In this document: positions 49,020 through 57,832 of the stretch, piece after piece | Layout: each line of letters begins with the position of its first letter | How positions within the stretch are numbered: the stretch's first letter is position 1 | Assembly: GCF_000473265.1 (NCBI RefSeq) | Contig: NZ_KI421511.1 | Coordinates: forward strand, 4,253,560 to 4,317,559 | Length of the DNA stretch: 64,000 bases | From: Amycolatopsis thermoflava N1165 | GTDB lineage: Bacteria; Actinomycetota; Actinomycetes; Mycobacteriales; Pseudonocardiaceae | Direction of reading: 5' to 3' | Notes under the pieces: generated by a model | What the model was told of the DNA's origin: nothing | Databases searched by the model: none | The model's input: the letters and a program-made list of their open reading frames with translations, nothing else | Made by a program: the position numbers and the translations under genes

Positions 49020-50791
49020 GCGGTGTAGTCCGCGAACCCCTTCCCCGTCTTGCGGCCCAGCCGCCCGGCGGTGACGAGGTGCTCCAGCAGTGGCGCGGGC
49101 GCGAAGCCCTCCTCGCGGAACTCGTTGAACAGGGTCCGCTGGATCGCCAGCGACACGTCGAGCCCGACGACGTCCAGCAGCTCGAACGGGCCCATCGGCA
49201 GCCCGCACCCGACCTTCATCGCGGTGTCGATGTCCGCGGCCTGCGCGTAGTGCGCCTCGAGCATCTTCACCGCGTCGTTCAGGTACGGGAAGAGCAGCGC
49301 GTTCACGATGAAGCCGGCCCGGTCGCCGCAGTGCACCGGGTGCTTGCCGATCGCCGCGCAGACCGCGTGCGCGGTGGCCACCACGTCGGGTGCGGTGGCG
49401 ATCGTGCGCACCACCTCGACCAGCTTCATCACCGGCGCCGGGTTGAAGAAGTGCAGCCCGACCACGTCCCCGGGGCGCTCGGTCGCGGCCGCGCACTCGA
49501 TCACTGGCAGCGACGAGGTCGTCGTCGCGAGGATCGCGCCCGGCTTCGCGACCGCGTCCAGTGCGGCGAACACCTCCTGCTTGACCGCGAGGTCCTCGGC
49601 CACCGCCTCGACCACCAGGTCCACATCGGACAGCGCGTCAAAGCCGGCGACCGGCGTGATCCTGGCCAGCGCGGCGGCGCCGTCGGCCTCGGACAGCTTG
49701 CCCTTCGACACCGCCCGGTTCACCGACTTCGCGATCCGCGCCACCGCGGCCTCGGCCTTCTCGGTAGTGCGGGCGCGGAGCACGACGTCGTACCCGCGCT
49801 TGGCGAACACCTCCGCGATCCCGGTCGCCATCGTGCCGGTGCCGATCACGCCGACCGCCCGCACCGCCCGCACCTCACCGGGGTCCACGGGTGCGACGCC
49901 GGGCGCCGAGTCGACGACGACCGGTGAGTCCGGGCCCTCGTAGGTGTAGAACCCGCGACCGGACTTCCGGCCGAGCAGGCCCGCGGTGATCATCTGCTTG
50001 AGCAGCGGCGCGGGCGCGTGCAGGCGGTTGCGCGACTGCCGGTACATCGACTCGAGGATCTCGTAGGCGGTGTCCAGCCCGATCAGGTCGAGCAGCGCGA
50101 GCGGGCCCATCGGGTACCCGCAGCCGAGGCGCATCGCCGCGTCGAGGTCCTCGCGCGTGGCGTAGCGCTGCTCGAACATCCGCACCGCGTGGTTCAGGTA
50201 GCCGAACAGCAGGGCGTTGGCGATGAACCCCGCGCGGTCGCCGATGACGACCGGCGTCTTGCCGAGGCGCTCGGCGAAACCGGTGACGTCGGCGATCACG
50301 TCCGGCTCGGTGACGACGGTCCGGACGATCTCGACCAGCCTGAGCACGGGCGCCGGGTTGAAGAAGTGCATCCCGACGACCTTGCCCGGGCGCGAGGTGT
50401 GCACGCCGATCTCGGTGACCGACAGGGACGACGTGTTCGACGCGAGGACCGCGCCGGGTCCGACGATCTTGTCCAACTGGGCGAACACCTCGGCCTTGAG
50501 GTCGAGGCTCTCCGGGACGGCCTCGATGACCAGGTCGGCTTCGGCGAGGTCGGTCAGCGACGTGGTGTAGGTGATGCGTGCCAGCAGGGCCGCGCGGTCG
50601 TCCTCGTCGAGCTTGCCGCCGGTGAGCGCGCGGGCCGTGGACTGCTCGACGTGCCCGCGGGCGCGCTCCACCGCGGCGGAGTCCACCTCGACGCCGATCA
50701 CCCGGATGCCGCTGCGGGCCAGGACCTCCGCGATCCCGGAGCCCATCGTGCCGAGCCCGACCACGCCTGCCGTTTCGATCGTCCGCGCCAT
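49013..50791 (-). CDS. Fused double 3-hydroxyacyl-CoA dehydrogenase
   Basis: A 592-residue protein made of two complete 3-hydroxybutyryl-CoA dehydrogenase units. Unit one (about 1-300) has the Rossmann loop GVVGLGTMGSGIAEVLARSG, SNTSSLSVTEI, HFFNPAPVLRLVEIV and GDRAGFIANALLFGYLNHA. Unit two (about 310-592) repeats it: GVIGTGTMATGIAEVFAKRG, TTTSSLPVIECA, HFFNPAPVMKLVEVV, GDRAGFIVNALLFPYLNDA. Both units keep the catalytic histidine (MHFFNPAP/LHFFNPAP) and the asparagine of the C-terminal domain. It oxidises 3-hydroxyacyl-CoA in butanoate, fatty-acid or phenylacetate catabolism. ATG at 50791. Confidence 0.92.
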   Translation of the reverse strand: MARTIETAGVVGLGTMGSGIAEVLARSGIRVIGVEVDSAAVERARGHVEQSTARALTGGKLDEDDRAALLARITYTTSLTDLAEADLVIEAVPESLDLKAEVFAQLDKIVGPGAVLASNTSSLSVTEIGVHTSRPGKVVGMHFFNPAPVLRLVEIVRTVVTEPDVIADVTGFAERLGKTPVVIGDRAGFIANALLFGYLNHAVRMFEQRYATREDLDAAMRLGCGYPMGPLALLDLIGLDTAYEILESMYRQSRNRLHAPAPLLKQMITAGLLGRKSGRGFYTYEGPDSPVVVDSAPGVAPVDPGEVRAVRAVGVIGTGTMATGIAEVFAKRGYDVVLRARTTEKAEAAVARIAKSVNRAVSKGKLSEADGAAALARITPVAGFDALSDVDLVVEAVAEDLAVKQEVFAALDAVAKPGAILATTTSSLPVIECAAATERPGDVVGLHFFNPAPVMKLVEVVRTIATAPDVVATAHAVCAAIGKHPVHCGDRAGFIVNALLFPYLNDAVKMLEAHYAQAADIDTAMKVGCGLPMGPFELLDVVGLDVSLAIQRTLFNEFREEGFAPAPLLEHLVTAGRLGRKTGKGFADYTAQ

Positions 50792-51331
50792 AGCGGCCTC
50801 CGGGTTACTCGTCGGTAGCCCTCGATGGTGCGACGCGCGGCGACCGGACGGGAGGTGTATCGAATCAGGTGCACCCGCGCGAGTTCCACCGCCGCTGGGC
50901 TTGGTACCGGGAGACGGAAGACGGGCGGCGAGGTGGACGCGGAGCGCAGTCCGGCCGGATGCGGGTGCCGATCGGGAAGGTGGGACTTGCGGTGGCGAGT
51001 GCAGAACAGGCGACCAGGAGCGTCGGACTCGCGCCGTGGGCGGTGAGACTCGCGGCGGCGAGTGCAGAACTGCGACCAGCAGCGCAGGCTCGCGGGGCAG
51101 GGACGCAGGGCTCGCAACCACCAGACCCGCACCGCCGCCAGCGCACGGCCGGCGACCAGCAGCGCAGGCTCGCGGGGCAGGGACGCAGGGCTCGCGACGC
51201 CAGCGTCGCACCGCCGCCAGCGCACGACCGCGACCGCCAGCGCGCGGCCGCGACCCGGAGCGCCGCGCGGCCGCCAGCGCGGGGCCGCGGGTGCGCGCCG
51301 CCCGGGGAGGCCCGAAACGACCGGCGAACCG
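50792..51331. repeat. Array D: mixed tandem repeats between dhaM and the dehydrogenase
   Basis: 540 bases without a gene. An identical 44-base block occurs at 51072-51115 and 51152-51195 (80-base period), and GGCGAGTGCAGAAC at 50994-51007 and 51057-51070. The GGGACTTGCGG, GGACTCGCGCC and GAGACTCGCGG elements are the same family as array A. Nearer dhaM the sequence becomes runs of GCGCTGGCGG-like units on the minus strand. The promoter of the dehydrogenase must lie at about 50792-50870. Confidence 0.8.
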
Positions 51332-52006
51332 TCAGGCGGGGTCGCCGAAGTTGTCCTCCACCAGGTCCTGCACCACGCGCAGCGCCTCGGCCGCCTGGGG
51401 GCCGCCCGCACACACCTCGATCCGGTCGCCCTTCCGTGCGCCGAGCGCCATCAGCGCCAGCACGCTGTGCGCGTCGGCCTCCTGGTCGCCCAGCCGCACG
51501 CTCACCTCGGCCTCCAGCGCGGCCAGGCTGCGCGCCAGCACCGCGGCGGGGCGGGCGTGCAGGCCCACCTCGTTGGTCAGCGTCAGCTCCACGCACTCCG
51601 TGGCCTGCTCCGCCGGCGCGCCCAGCTCCGGGGGCGCGGCGGCCGCCGCGGCGGCGTCCAGCACCCCGGCCCGGTCGGCTCCGTTCTGGGCCGCCACCGC
51701 CGCCGCGACCGTGCCCTCCACCAGCGGCGCGTCCGCCACCACGACGGCGGTCGGGTCGGCCAGCGATTCGACCGCGAGCTCCGCCGTCATCTGCGCGCTG
51801 CCCAGGTCGTACAGCAGCACGACCCCGGACCCGGAATCGGCGCGCTGCACCGCCGCCACCACCGAGTCGTAGTCCGTGCCGATCCCGCCGTCGGGCAGCC
51901 CGCCCGCGGGCACGATCGTCACGTCGGGCGCCATCTGCGCGGCGACCTCGGCGACCCCTTCGGCGAGCTTCGCGCTGTGCGACACCAGCACCAGGCCGAC
52001 GCTCAT
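51332..52006 (-). CDS. dhaM: Dihydroxyacetone kinase phosphotransfer subunit DhaM (EIIA-HPr)
   Basis: Phosphate donor of the PTS-dependent dihydroxyacetone kinase, 224 residues. An EIIA-mannose-like domain (residues 1-125) has the active histidine His10 in VLVSHSAKLAEG. An HPr domain follows with the phospho-histidine His150 in EVGLHARPAA. The third, EI-like domain found in E. coli DhaM is absent, so a separate PTS enzyme I is needed. Start overlaps the dhaL stop by four bases. Confidence 0.93.
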   Translation of the reverse strand: MSVGLVLVSHSAKLAEGVAEVAAQMAPDVTIVPAGGLPDGGIGTDYDSVVAAVQRADSGSGVVLLYDLGSAQMTAELAVESLADPTAVVVADAPLVEGTVAAAVAAQNGADRAGVLDAAAAAAAPPELGAPAEQATECVELTLTNEVGLHARPAAVLARSLAALEAEVSVRLGDQEADAHSVLALMALGARKGDRIEVCAGGPQAAEALRVVQDLVEDNFGDPA

Positions 52007-52626
52007 CGGGCCGCCTCGGCGAACGCGGCGAGCAGCAGCGCCGTCGAGCGCGCACCCGGGTCGAGGTGTCCAGCGCTGCGCTCGCCGAGGTAGGACGCCC
52101 TGCCCTTCCGCGCGACGAGATCCACAGTGGACTCGGCACCGGTGGCCGCGCCCTCGGCGGCCGCCGACAGGACCGCCGCGACGTCCCCGCCGCCCGCCTT
52201 CTCCGCCGCCGCGACCGCGGGCAGCAGCGCGTCGACCATCGTCTTGTCGCCCTCGACCGCCTTGCCGCGCGCCTGCACGCCTTCCAGTCCCGCCCGCAAC
52301 GCGGCCACGACCTCCGCCGCCCCCAGCTCCGGCTGGTTCGACACCACCGTCGACGCACGCAGGAAAGCCGTGCCGTACAACGGCCCCGCCGCGCCGCCGA
52401 CCTTCGAGATCAGCGTCGTCGCCGCGAGCTTGAGCACCCCGCCCGGCGTCTCCGGCAGGGCGTTGTCCAGCGCGGCCACCACGGCCTGGAACCCGCGGTT
52501 CATGTTCTCGCCGTGGTCACCGTCCCCGATCGCCCGGTCGAGTTCGATCAGCTCGGCGCGGTGCTCGGCGATCACGGCCGCGGCGCCGCGCAACGCGTTC
52601 GCGACGCCCTCCGGCGTGCATCCCAT
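52003..52626 (-). CDS. dhaL: Dihydroxyacetone kinase ADP-binding subunit DhaL
   Basis: A 207-residue helical-barrel subunit that holds ADP as a permanent cofactor and passes phosphate from DhaM to dihydroxyacetone on DhaK. It has the metal-binding motif ELDRAIGDGDHGENMNRGF, KVGGAAGPLYGTAF and VEGDKTMVDALLPA. Four bases lie between the dhaK stop and its ATG. Confidence 0.95.
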   Translation of the reverse strand: MGCTPEGVANALRGAAAVIAEHRAELIELDRAIGDGDHGENMNRGFQAVVAALDNALPETPGGVLKLAATTLISKVGGAAGPLYGTAFLRASTVVSNQPELGAAEVVAALRAGLEGVQARGKAVEGDKTMVDALLPAVAAAEKAGGGDVAAVLSAAAEGAATGAESTVDLVARKGRASYLGERSAGHLDPGARSTALLLAAFAEAAR

Positions 52627-52630
52627 GTCC

Positions 52631-53632
52631 TCAGGCCTTCCAGCGCAGTGCGGCGGTGTTCACCGGCGCGTCCCACAGTTCGGTCAGCTCGTCGTCGAGC
52701 TTCAGCAGGGTCAGGCTGATGCCCTGCATCTCCAGGCTGGTGATGTAGGGGCCCACCAGCCGGCGTTCGACCATGATGCCGCGATCGGCCAGCAGCCGCT
52801 CGGCGATGCCGTGCGCGAGGTACAGCTCGACCAGCGGGGTGGCGCCCATCGAGTTGGTGAACAGCAGCACCCGGTCGCCCTCGGTGAACGGCAGGTCCTC
52901 GACGAGCGCCCCGACCATGCGCGCCACCAGCTCGTCGGCGGGCTCGGCCTTGATCCGCTCGCGGCCCGGCTCGCCGTGGATGCCGATGCCGAACTCGATC
53001 TCGTCGGCGCCGAGGTCGAAACTGGGCTCGCCGACGTGCGGCACGGTCGGCGCGGTGAGCGCGACCCCGATCGACCGGACCTGGCCGATGACCTTGCGCG
53101 CCAGCGCTTCCACCGCGTCCAGCGAGTCGCCCCGCTCGGCCGCGGCGCCGGCGATCTTCTCCAGCAGAACCGTGCCGCCGACGCCCCGGCGCCCAGCGGT
53201 GTAGGTCGAATCGGCGACCGCGACGTCGTCGTCGATCACCACGCTGCGCACGTCCAGGTCCTCCGCCGCGGCCAGCTCGCCCGCGGTCTCGAAGTTCAGC
53301 ACGTCACCGGTGTAGTTCTTGACGATCAGCAGGGCGCCTGCCGCGCCGGTGGTCGCGCTGATGGCGGCCTGCACCGCGTCCGGCGTCGGCGAGGTGAACA
53401 CCGCGCCGGGCACCGCCGCGTCGAGCATGCCGAGGCCGACGAACCCGCCGTGCAGCGGCTCGTGCCCGGACCCGCCGCCGGAAATCACCGCGACCTTGCC
53501 GTCCACCGGCGCGTCGGCACGCACGACCACGTTCGGGTCCTCCTGAACACGCAGGATGTCCGCGTGCGCGGCGGCCAGCCCGCGCAGCGACTCGGTGACC
53601 ACGTCGGCCGGATCGTTGATGATCTTCTTCAT
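52631..53632 (-). CDS. dhaK: Dihydroxyacetone kinase substrate subunit DhaK
   Basis: Binds dihydroxyacetone covalently as a hemiaminal and phosphorylates it with DhaL and DhaM. The 333-residue protein has SGGGSGHEPLHGGFVG at about residue 51 and the substrate-binding histidine at 219 in EFGIGIHGEPG. The order dhaK-dhaL-dhaM in one minus-strand operon is standard. It feeds glycerol or dihydroxyacetone into glycolysis. No dha regulator or glycerol dehydrogenase gene is adjacent. Confidence 0.95.
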   Translation of the reverse strand: MKKIINDPADVVTESLRGLAAAHADILRVQEDPNVVVRADAPVDGKVAVISGGGSGHEPLHGGFVGLGMLDAAVPGAVFTSPTPDAVQAAISATTGAAGALLIVKNYTGDVLNFETAGELAAAEDLDVRSVVIDDDVAVADSTYTAGRRGVGGTVLLEKIAGAAAERGDSLDAVEALARKVIGQVRSIGVALTAPTVPHVGEPSFDLGADEIEFGIGIHGEPGRERIKAEPADELVARMVGALVEDLPFTEGDRVLLFTNSMGATPLVELYLAHGIAERLLADRGIMVERRLVGPYITSLEMQGISLTLLKLDDELTELWDAPVNTAALRWKA

Positions 53633-53667
53633 GCCCGCCTCCTGACTCCGTCGTCGCCCCTTTCCTA

Positions 53668-54660
53668 TCAGGACTTGGGCAGCTTGGGCAGGATCGTGTC
53701 GACGATGCGCCGCGCTTTCCCGCACGAGTCGTCCCCGGCGGCGTCGTCGTGGAAGTTGTCGTACTCGAACTTCACGACCTCGCCCTCGCCGTCTCCGGTC
53801 CGCAAGTGGGTCCACGCGATGGTGCAGCTGTTGCCCGCCGTGGTCCGTTTCTCCTGGTAGCCGGTGATCCCGCCGCCCAGGTCGACCCGCGTGCCGTCGT
53901 CGCCGTCGGACGGCTCGACGGCCTCGGAGATCCGCAGGTAGCCGGTGGCGTTGCCGCCCGACCAGTGGCACTCGTGCAGGCCGCCGGGCCGCTTCTCGGT
54001 GCTGCGGCCGAGGACCTCGGTGGCGACGGTGTCGTCCACCAGCGCGCACGGGTCGAGCGGCACGGCCGAGTTCGCCGCGCGGGTCATCCGGGGCGGCGAG
54101 CCGTGCATCTCGGCGACGACCTCGCGGATGACGGTCAGCCCGGTGCCGCAGGCGTCCCCGCCCTGGTAGGTGACCTGGACGGAGATGCCGATGGCCGGCG
54201 TCTCGGAGGTGACCGCGGTGACCACGCAGCCTTCGTTCTCGGCGGTGTCCGGGTCGTCCAGGTCGCTCTCGACGATCGGCAGGCCTTCGACGGTGCCGAC
54301 CGGGGTCGTGGAGGACAGCAGGAGCGTCTCCCCCATCGTGAGGCTCAGCCGGGCCTCCTTGCCTCCCGCGTCGGTGACCTCGACGGCGCAGCCGTCCAGC
54401 CCGGTCGAGTGGATGCTGTCCTCGACCGGCGTGCCGACGCCGGTAACGGTGTCGCCCTGCAGCACCCCGCACGGGTCGACGGTGCGCAGCGCGTCCATGC
54501 TGACCGCGGCGTCGTCGACCGGACCGGTGGCGGCGCTGGTCTGCGTGACGGTCGTGCGCGGGAAGTTCTGCTTGCCGAGGTCCGGTCCGGCGCACGCGGA
54601 AACGGTCAGTGCGAGCAGGACCACGGGGACGAAACGGCGAGGCCGGGCGACATGGTGCAC
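53668..54660 (-). CDS. Secreted lipoprotein with DUF3558-like domains
   Basis: A lipoprotein of about 330 residues: basic start, hydrophobic FVPVVLLALTVSAC with the lipobox VSAC. Two related domains follow, each opening with a Asp-Pro-Cys (TVDPCGVLQGDTV and PLDPCALVDDTVA) and carrying a conserved later cysteine (DGCAVEV, LHECHW), the style of DUF3558 proteins of mycolata and relatives. GTG at 54660 or 54669 may be the start. It precedes dhaK by 35 bases on the same strand but is unlikely to share its function. Confidence 0.8.
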   Translation of the reverse strand: MHHVARPRRFVPVVLLALTVSACAGPDLGKQNFPRTTVTQTSAATGPVDDAAVSMDALRTVDPCGVLQGDTVTGVGTPVEDSIHSTGLDGCAVEVTDAGGKEARLSLTMGETLLLSSTTPVGTVEGLPIVESDLDDPDTAENEGCVVTAVTSETPAIGISVQVTYQGGDACGTGLTVIREVVAEMHGSPPRMTRAANSAVPLDPCALVDDTVATEVLGRSTEKRPGGLHECHWSGGNATGYLRISEAVEPSDGDDGTRVDLGGGITGYQEKRTTAGNSCTIAWTHLRTGDGEGEVVKFEYDNFHDDAAGDDSCGKARRIVDTILPKLPKS

Positions 54661-54707
54661 GCGGTGCACCGTAGCCGCCCGGCCTCGCCGGGATGTTCCG
54701 AACCTGC

Positions 54708-54980
54708 CTATTCGGCCGGGGTCTCGTCGCTTTCCGACACCGGGACGCGGATCGGCCGCAGCACGGCCCACAGCACGAACAGGGCGGTGAAGATCAGCAT
54801 GCCGATGCCGGACCACAGGTTGATGTTCACGCCCGCCGCCTTCTGCAGCTCGGCGTCGTCGGTGAACGCGATGCCCATGATCGTCAGGACCGCGCCGTAG
54901 ACACCGGTCAGCAGCGCGATGATCAGCCGGATGTCGAACGCGCCTGCCCGGCGCGTGCGCACGGGGGTTTCGCTAGCCAT
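54708..54980 (-). CDS. Small two-helix membrane protein beside a sodium symporter
   Basis: A 90-residue protein with two membrane helices (FDIRLIIALLTGVYGAVLTI and LWSGIGMLIFTALFVLWAVL) and charged ends. AGGAGGT precedes ATG at 54980. It starts 13 bases after the symporter stop on the same strand, so it is probably a small partner or assembly subunit, as known for other SSS transporters (YhdT with PanF). No family is recognised. Confidence 0.8.
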   Translation of the reverse strand: MASETPVRTRRAGAFDIRLIIALLTGVYGAVLTIMGIAFTDDAELQKAAGVNINLWSGIGMLIFTALFVLWAVLRPIRVPVSESDETPAE

Positions 54981-54993
54981 GTCTGCCAACCTC

Positions 54994-56694
54994 CTAGAAG
55001 GCGATGTTCAGCGCGATCGTGAGGACCAGGACAATGCCCGCGAGCAGGCCCGGGTTGCGGTACCAGCCCGCGTCCTCGCCGGTGGTGGAGCGCTTGAGCG
55101 ACTCCCGCGGGGTCAGCGAGTAGACCAGGCCGGTCAGCTCGGAGGCCTCGCGCGGCTTGGTCACCATGGTGACCGCCACGCTGACCGCGATGTCGACCAC
55201 GAACGCCGCCCCGGCGCCGATGAAGCTGGCGCCCTGGCCGGGCAGGTCCCACACGCCGGTCTCGGCGAGCAGGAACACCACGATGGCCGACGCGGTGCCG
55301 GACAGCAGACCGATCCAGGCCGCGGCCGGGGTCATGCGCTTCCAGAACATGCCGAGGATGAACGTGGCGAACAGCGGCGCGTTGAAGAACGAGAACAGCT
55401 GCTGCAGGTAGTCCATCAGGTTCGAGTACTGCGACGCGATGGCCGCCGTGCCGATGGCCAGGATCGTGGCGCCCGCGGTGACCCAGCGGCCCATGTTCAG
55501 GTAGTACGAGTCCGGCTTGTCCTTCTTGATGTAGGCCTGCCAGATGTCGTACGTGAACACCGTGTTGAACGAGCTCAGGTTCGCCGCCATACCGGCCATG
55601 AAGGAGGCCAGCAGACCGGCGATGGCGACCCCGAGGACACCGTTGGGCAGCAGGTCGCGCATCAGCAGCAACAGCGCGTCGTTGAAGGTCGCGCCGCTGG
55701 GCGCGGAGCCGCCGTCGATCAGGGCCTGCTTGTTCTCGCCCTGCAGCTCGGTCACGGTGACCGCGGCGATCATGCCCGGAATGATCACGATGAACGGGAT
55801 CAGCATCTTCGGGAACGCGCCGATGATCGGGGTGCGCTGCGCCGCCGACATGCTCTTCGACGCCATCGCGCGCTGGACCTCGACGAAGTTCGTCGTCCAG
55901 TAACCGAAGGACAGCACGAACCCGAGACCGAACACCAGGCCGAGCACGGACAGGAAGTTGCTGCCGAAACCGGTGAGCTGGTTGCCCGGCCAGGATTCCA
56001 GCTGGGCCGCGCCGCCGGGGCCGCCGGTCACCTTGTCGGCCAGGCCGTCCCAGCCGCCGACCTTGTAGAGGCCGACGATCGTCAGCGGCACCAGCGCGGC
56101 AACGATGACGAAGAACTGCAGCACCTCGTTGTAGATCGCGGCGGACAGGCCGCCGAGCGCGGTGTAGGCGAGCACGATGACGGCGGCGACGACGATCGAC
56201 ACCCAGATCGGCCAGCCCAGCAGCAGGTTCACCACGCTGGCCAGCAGGTACAGGTTCGCGCCCGCGATGAGGATCTGGGCCAGCGCGAAGCTGATGCCGT
56301 TCGTCAGGTGGGCGCCGGTGCCGAAGCGGCGCCGCATGAACTCCGGCACGCTGCGAACCTTCGACCCGTAGTAGAACGGCATCATCACGATGCCCAGGAA
56401 CAGCATCGCCGGGATCGCGCCGATCCAGAAGTAGTGGGCCGTCGGCAGGCCGTACTGCGCGCCGTTGGCCGACATCCCCATCACTTCGATGGCGCCGAGG
56501 TTGGCGGAGATGAAGGCGAGCCCGGTGACCCAGGCGGGCAGGGAACGGCCGGACAGGAAGAAGTCGATGCTGCTCGACACCTGTTTCCGGGCCAGGTAGC
56601 CGATGCCGAGCACCAGCACGAAGTAGAACGCGAGCAACACGTAGTCGATCGCGTGCGCATCAAGTCGCAGGTTCGCTGCGGCTAGGACGGGCAC
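54994..56694 (-). CDS. Sodium:solute symporter (SSS/SGLT family)
   Basis: Integral membrane transporter of 566 residues with about fourteen helices. SSS-family features are FFLSGRSLPAWVTGLAFISA, NLGAIEVMGMSANGAQYG, the FYYGSKVRSVPEFMRRRFG loop and TALGGLSAAIYNEVLQFFV. It resembles SGLT-like sugar or inositol carriers more than proline or acetate ones, but the substrate is not certain. GTG at 56694 is chosen for GGAGG 8 bases upstream; a TTG at 56730 is possible. Paired with the small protein downstream. Confidence 0.9.
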   Translation of the reverse strand: MPVLAAANLRLDAHAIDYVLLAFYFVLVLGIGYLARKQVSSSIDFFLSGRSLPAWVTGLAFISANLGAIEVMGMSANGAQYGLPTAHYFWIGAIPAMLFLGIVMMPFYYGSKVRSVPEFMRRRFGTGAHLTNGISFALAQILIAGANLYLLASVVNLLLGWPIWVSIVVAAVIVLAYTALGGLSAAIYNEVLQFFVIVAALVPLTIVGLYKVGGWDGLADKVTGGPGGAAQLESWPGNQLTGFGSNFLSVLGLVFGLGFVLSFGYWTTNFVEVQRAMASKSMSAAQRTPIIGAFPKMLIPFIVIIPGMIAAVTVTELQGENKQALIDGGSAPSGATFNDALLLLMRDLLPNGVLGVAIAGLLASFMAGMAANLSSFNTVFTYDIWQAYIKKDKPDSYYLNMGRWVTAGATILAIGTAAIASQYSNLMDYLQQLFSFFNAPLFATFILGMFWKRMTPAAAWIGLLSGTASAIVVFLLAETGVWDLPGQGASFIGAGAAFVVDIAVSVAVTMVTKPREASELTGLVYSLTPRESLKRSTTGEDAGWYRNPGLLAGIVLVLTIALNIAF

Positions 56695-57015
56695 CGATGC
56701 CACCTCCGGGAGTCCAACATCTCCGAACAAAAATCACCACGATCGAGTGACGAGCGCACATTACTACGCGGTATCCCAGCCGTGCACGCCAGCGGGCGCG
56801 CCTTGACCGTGTCGAGATCAAACCGGTGACAACCCAACAGCGCGGCGTCACCCGGCGCAACTCGGCGCCCGATCGTGATCGTGATCCACGTCATGGGAGG
56901 TGCGAAACGCCGCGGAAAGCGCCCGTTACCCGGCGGCAATGCGCCTTCGATTGCATTCAGCGGTCGCCGGGTACGGCGGCGTACCACCGTTGACAATTTT
57001 CGAGGGAGGACCCCG
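56695..57015. promoter_or_regulatory. Gene-free divergent region before the symporter and the 21-residue peptide
   Basis: 321 bases without a protein-like frame. It is AT-richer next to the symporter start, with ACATCTCCGAACAAAAATCA-like sequence. It also has tandem GATCGTGATCGTGATC at about 56873-56887, a GTAC-GGCGGC-GTAC inverted repeat at 56971-56984 and TTGACA at 56990-56995. Promoters for both neighbours must be here, but I cannot place them with confidence. Confidence 0.45.
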
Positions 57016-57081
57016 GTGAGCCTGAACGACCTGGTCTACGGCCTGATCAACCTGGTCAGCGCGATCGTCAACAGCCTTTGA
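57016..57081 (+). CDS. 21-residue hydrophobic peptide
   Basis: GTG at 57016 opens a 21-codon frame, MSLNDLVYGLINLVSAIVNS plus a final Leu, ending TGA at 57081. GAGGGAGGA lies 5 bases upstream, one of the strongest ribosome binding sites in the window. A 17-bp hairpin begins 9 bases after the stop. The sequence would form an amphipathic or membrane helix with an i, i+3/i+4 pattern of Leu/Val/Ile. It could be a membrane peptide, signalling peptide or toxin-like peptide; no family recognised. The context (own RBS and terminator) supports a real gene. Confidence 0.6.
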   Translation: MSLNDLVYGLINLVSAIVNSL

Positions 57082-57090
57082 TGTGAACGG

Positions 57091-57129
57091 GGATTCGCCG
57101 CACCACGTCCGGCGTGGTGCGGCGGATCC
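57091..57129. terminator. Terminator between the small peptide gene and nucS
   Basis: 12-bp perfect stem CGCCGCACCACG/CGTGGTGCGGCG (57096-57107 with 57113-57124), extended by five more pairs including one wobble to 17 bp, loop of 5 bases. It lies between convergent stops. Confidence 0.85.
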
Positions 57130-57135
57130 GCGTGT

Positions 57136-57795
57136 TCAGAACAGGCGGAGATCGTCGGATTCGGTGCCGCGGAGGGCGTCGTAGTCCAGGGTCAGGCAGC
57201 GGATGCCGCGGTCCTCGGCCAGGGTGCGCGCCTGCGGCTTGATCAGCTGCGCGGCGAACACGCCCTGCACCGGCGCCAGCAGCGGGTCGCGGTTGAGCAG
57301 CTCCAGGTAGCGGGTCAGCTGCTCGACGCCGTCGATCTCCCCGCGGCGCTTGATCTCCACCGCCACCGAGCCGCCGTCGGCGTCGCGGGCCAGGATGTCG
57401 ACCGGCCCGATCGCCGTCGGGTACTCGCGGCGGACCAGCGTGTACCCCTCGCCGAGCGTGGTGATGTGCTCGGCCAGCAGCTCCTGCAGGTGCGCCTCGA
57501 CGCCGTCCTTCTGCAGGCCCGGCTCGGCGCCCAGGTCGTGGCTGATCTCGTCGATCCGCTCTTCGATGGTGATGACGAGCTTTTCGCCCGCCTTGTTCTG
57601 CACCGTCCAGACGTCGCCGTCCTCGATGAGCCAGCACGGCGGGCTCATCCAGTTCAGCGGCTTGTAGGCGCGGTCGTCGGAGTGCACCGACACCGAGCCG
57701 TCCGCCTTGATGAGCAGCAGCCGGGTGGCCATCGGGAGGTGGGCCGTCAGACGGCCGGCGTAGTCCACTTGGCAACGAGCGATCACGAGACGCAC
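57136..57795 (-). CDS. nucS: Mismatch-specific endonuclease NucS/EndoMS
   Basis: Cuts both strands at mismatches and replaces MutS-MutL repair in actinobacteria. The 219-residue protein has an N-terminal beta domain ([20 protein letters not shown]) and the nuclease core [20 protein letters not shown] with aspartate, glutamate and lysine. The C-terminal DDLRLF matches the sliding-clamp-binding tail of NucS proteins. GTG at 57795. Divergent from a Nudix gene across 37 bases. Confidence 0.95.
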   Translation of the reverse strand: MRLVIARCQVDYAGRLTAHLPMATRLLLIKADGSVSVHSDDRAYKPLNWMSPPCWLIEDGDVWTVQNKAGEKLVITIEERIDEISHDLGAEPGLQKDGVEAHLQELLAEHITTLGEGYTLVRREYPTAIGPVDILARDADGGSVAVEIKRRGEIDGVEQLTRYLELLNRDPLLAPVQGVFAAQLIKPQARTLAEDRGIRCLTLDYDALRGTESDDLRLF

Positions 57796-57832
57796 CCGGC
57801 GAGGGTAGAAGATGCTTCGGCAGACTGGTCGC

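Noticed and set aside
56990-56995. TTGACA as the -35 box of the 21-residue peptide gene
   Set aside because: A -10 box at normal spacing would fall on or after the start codon, so it cannot drive that gene with its RBS.
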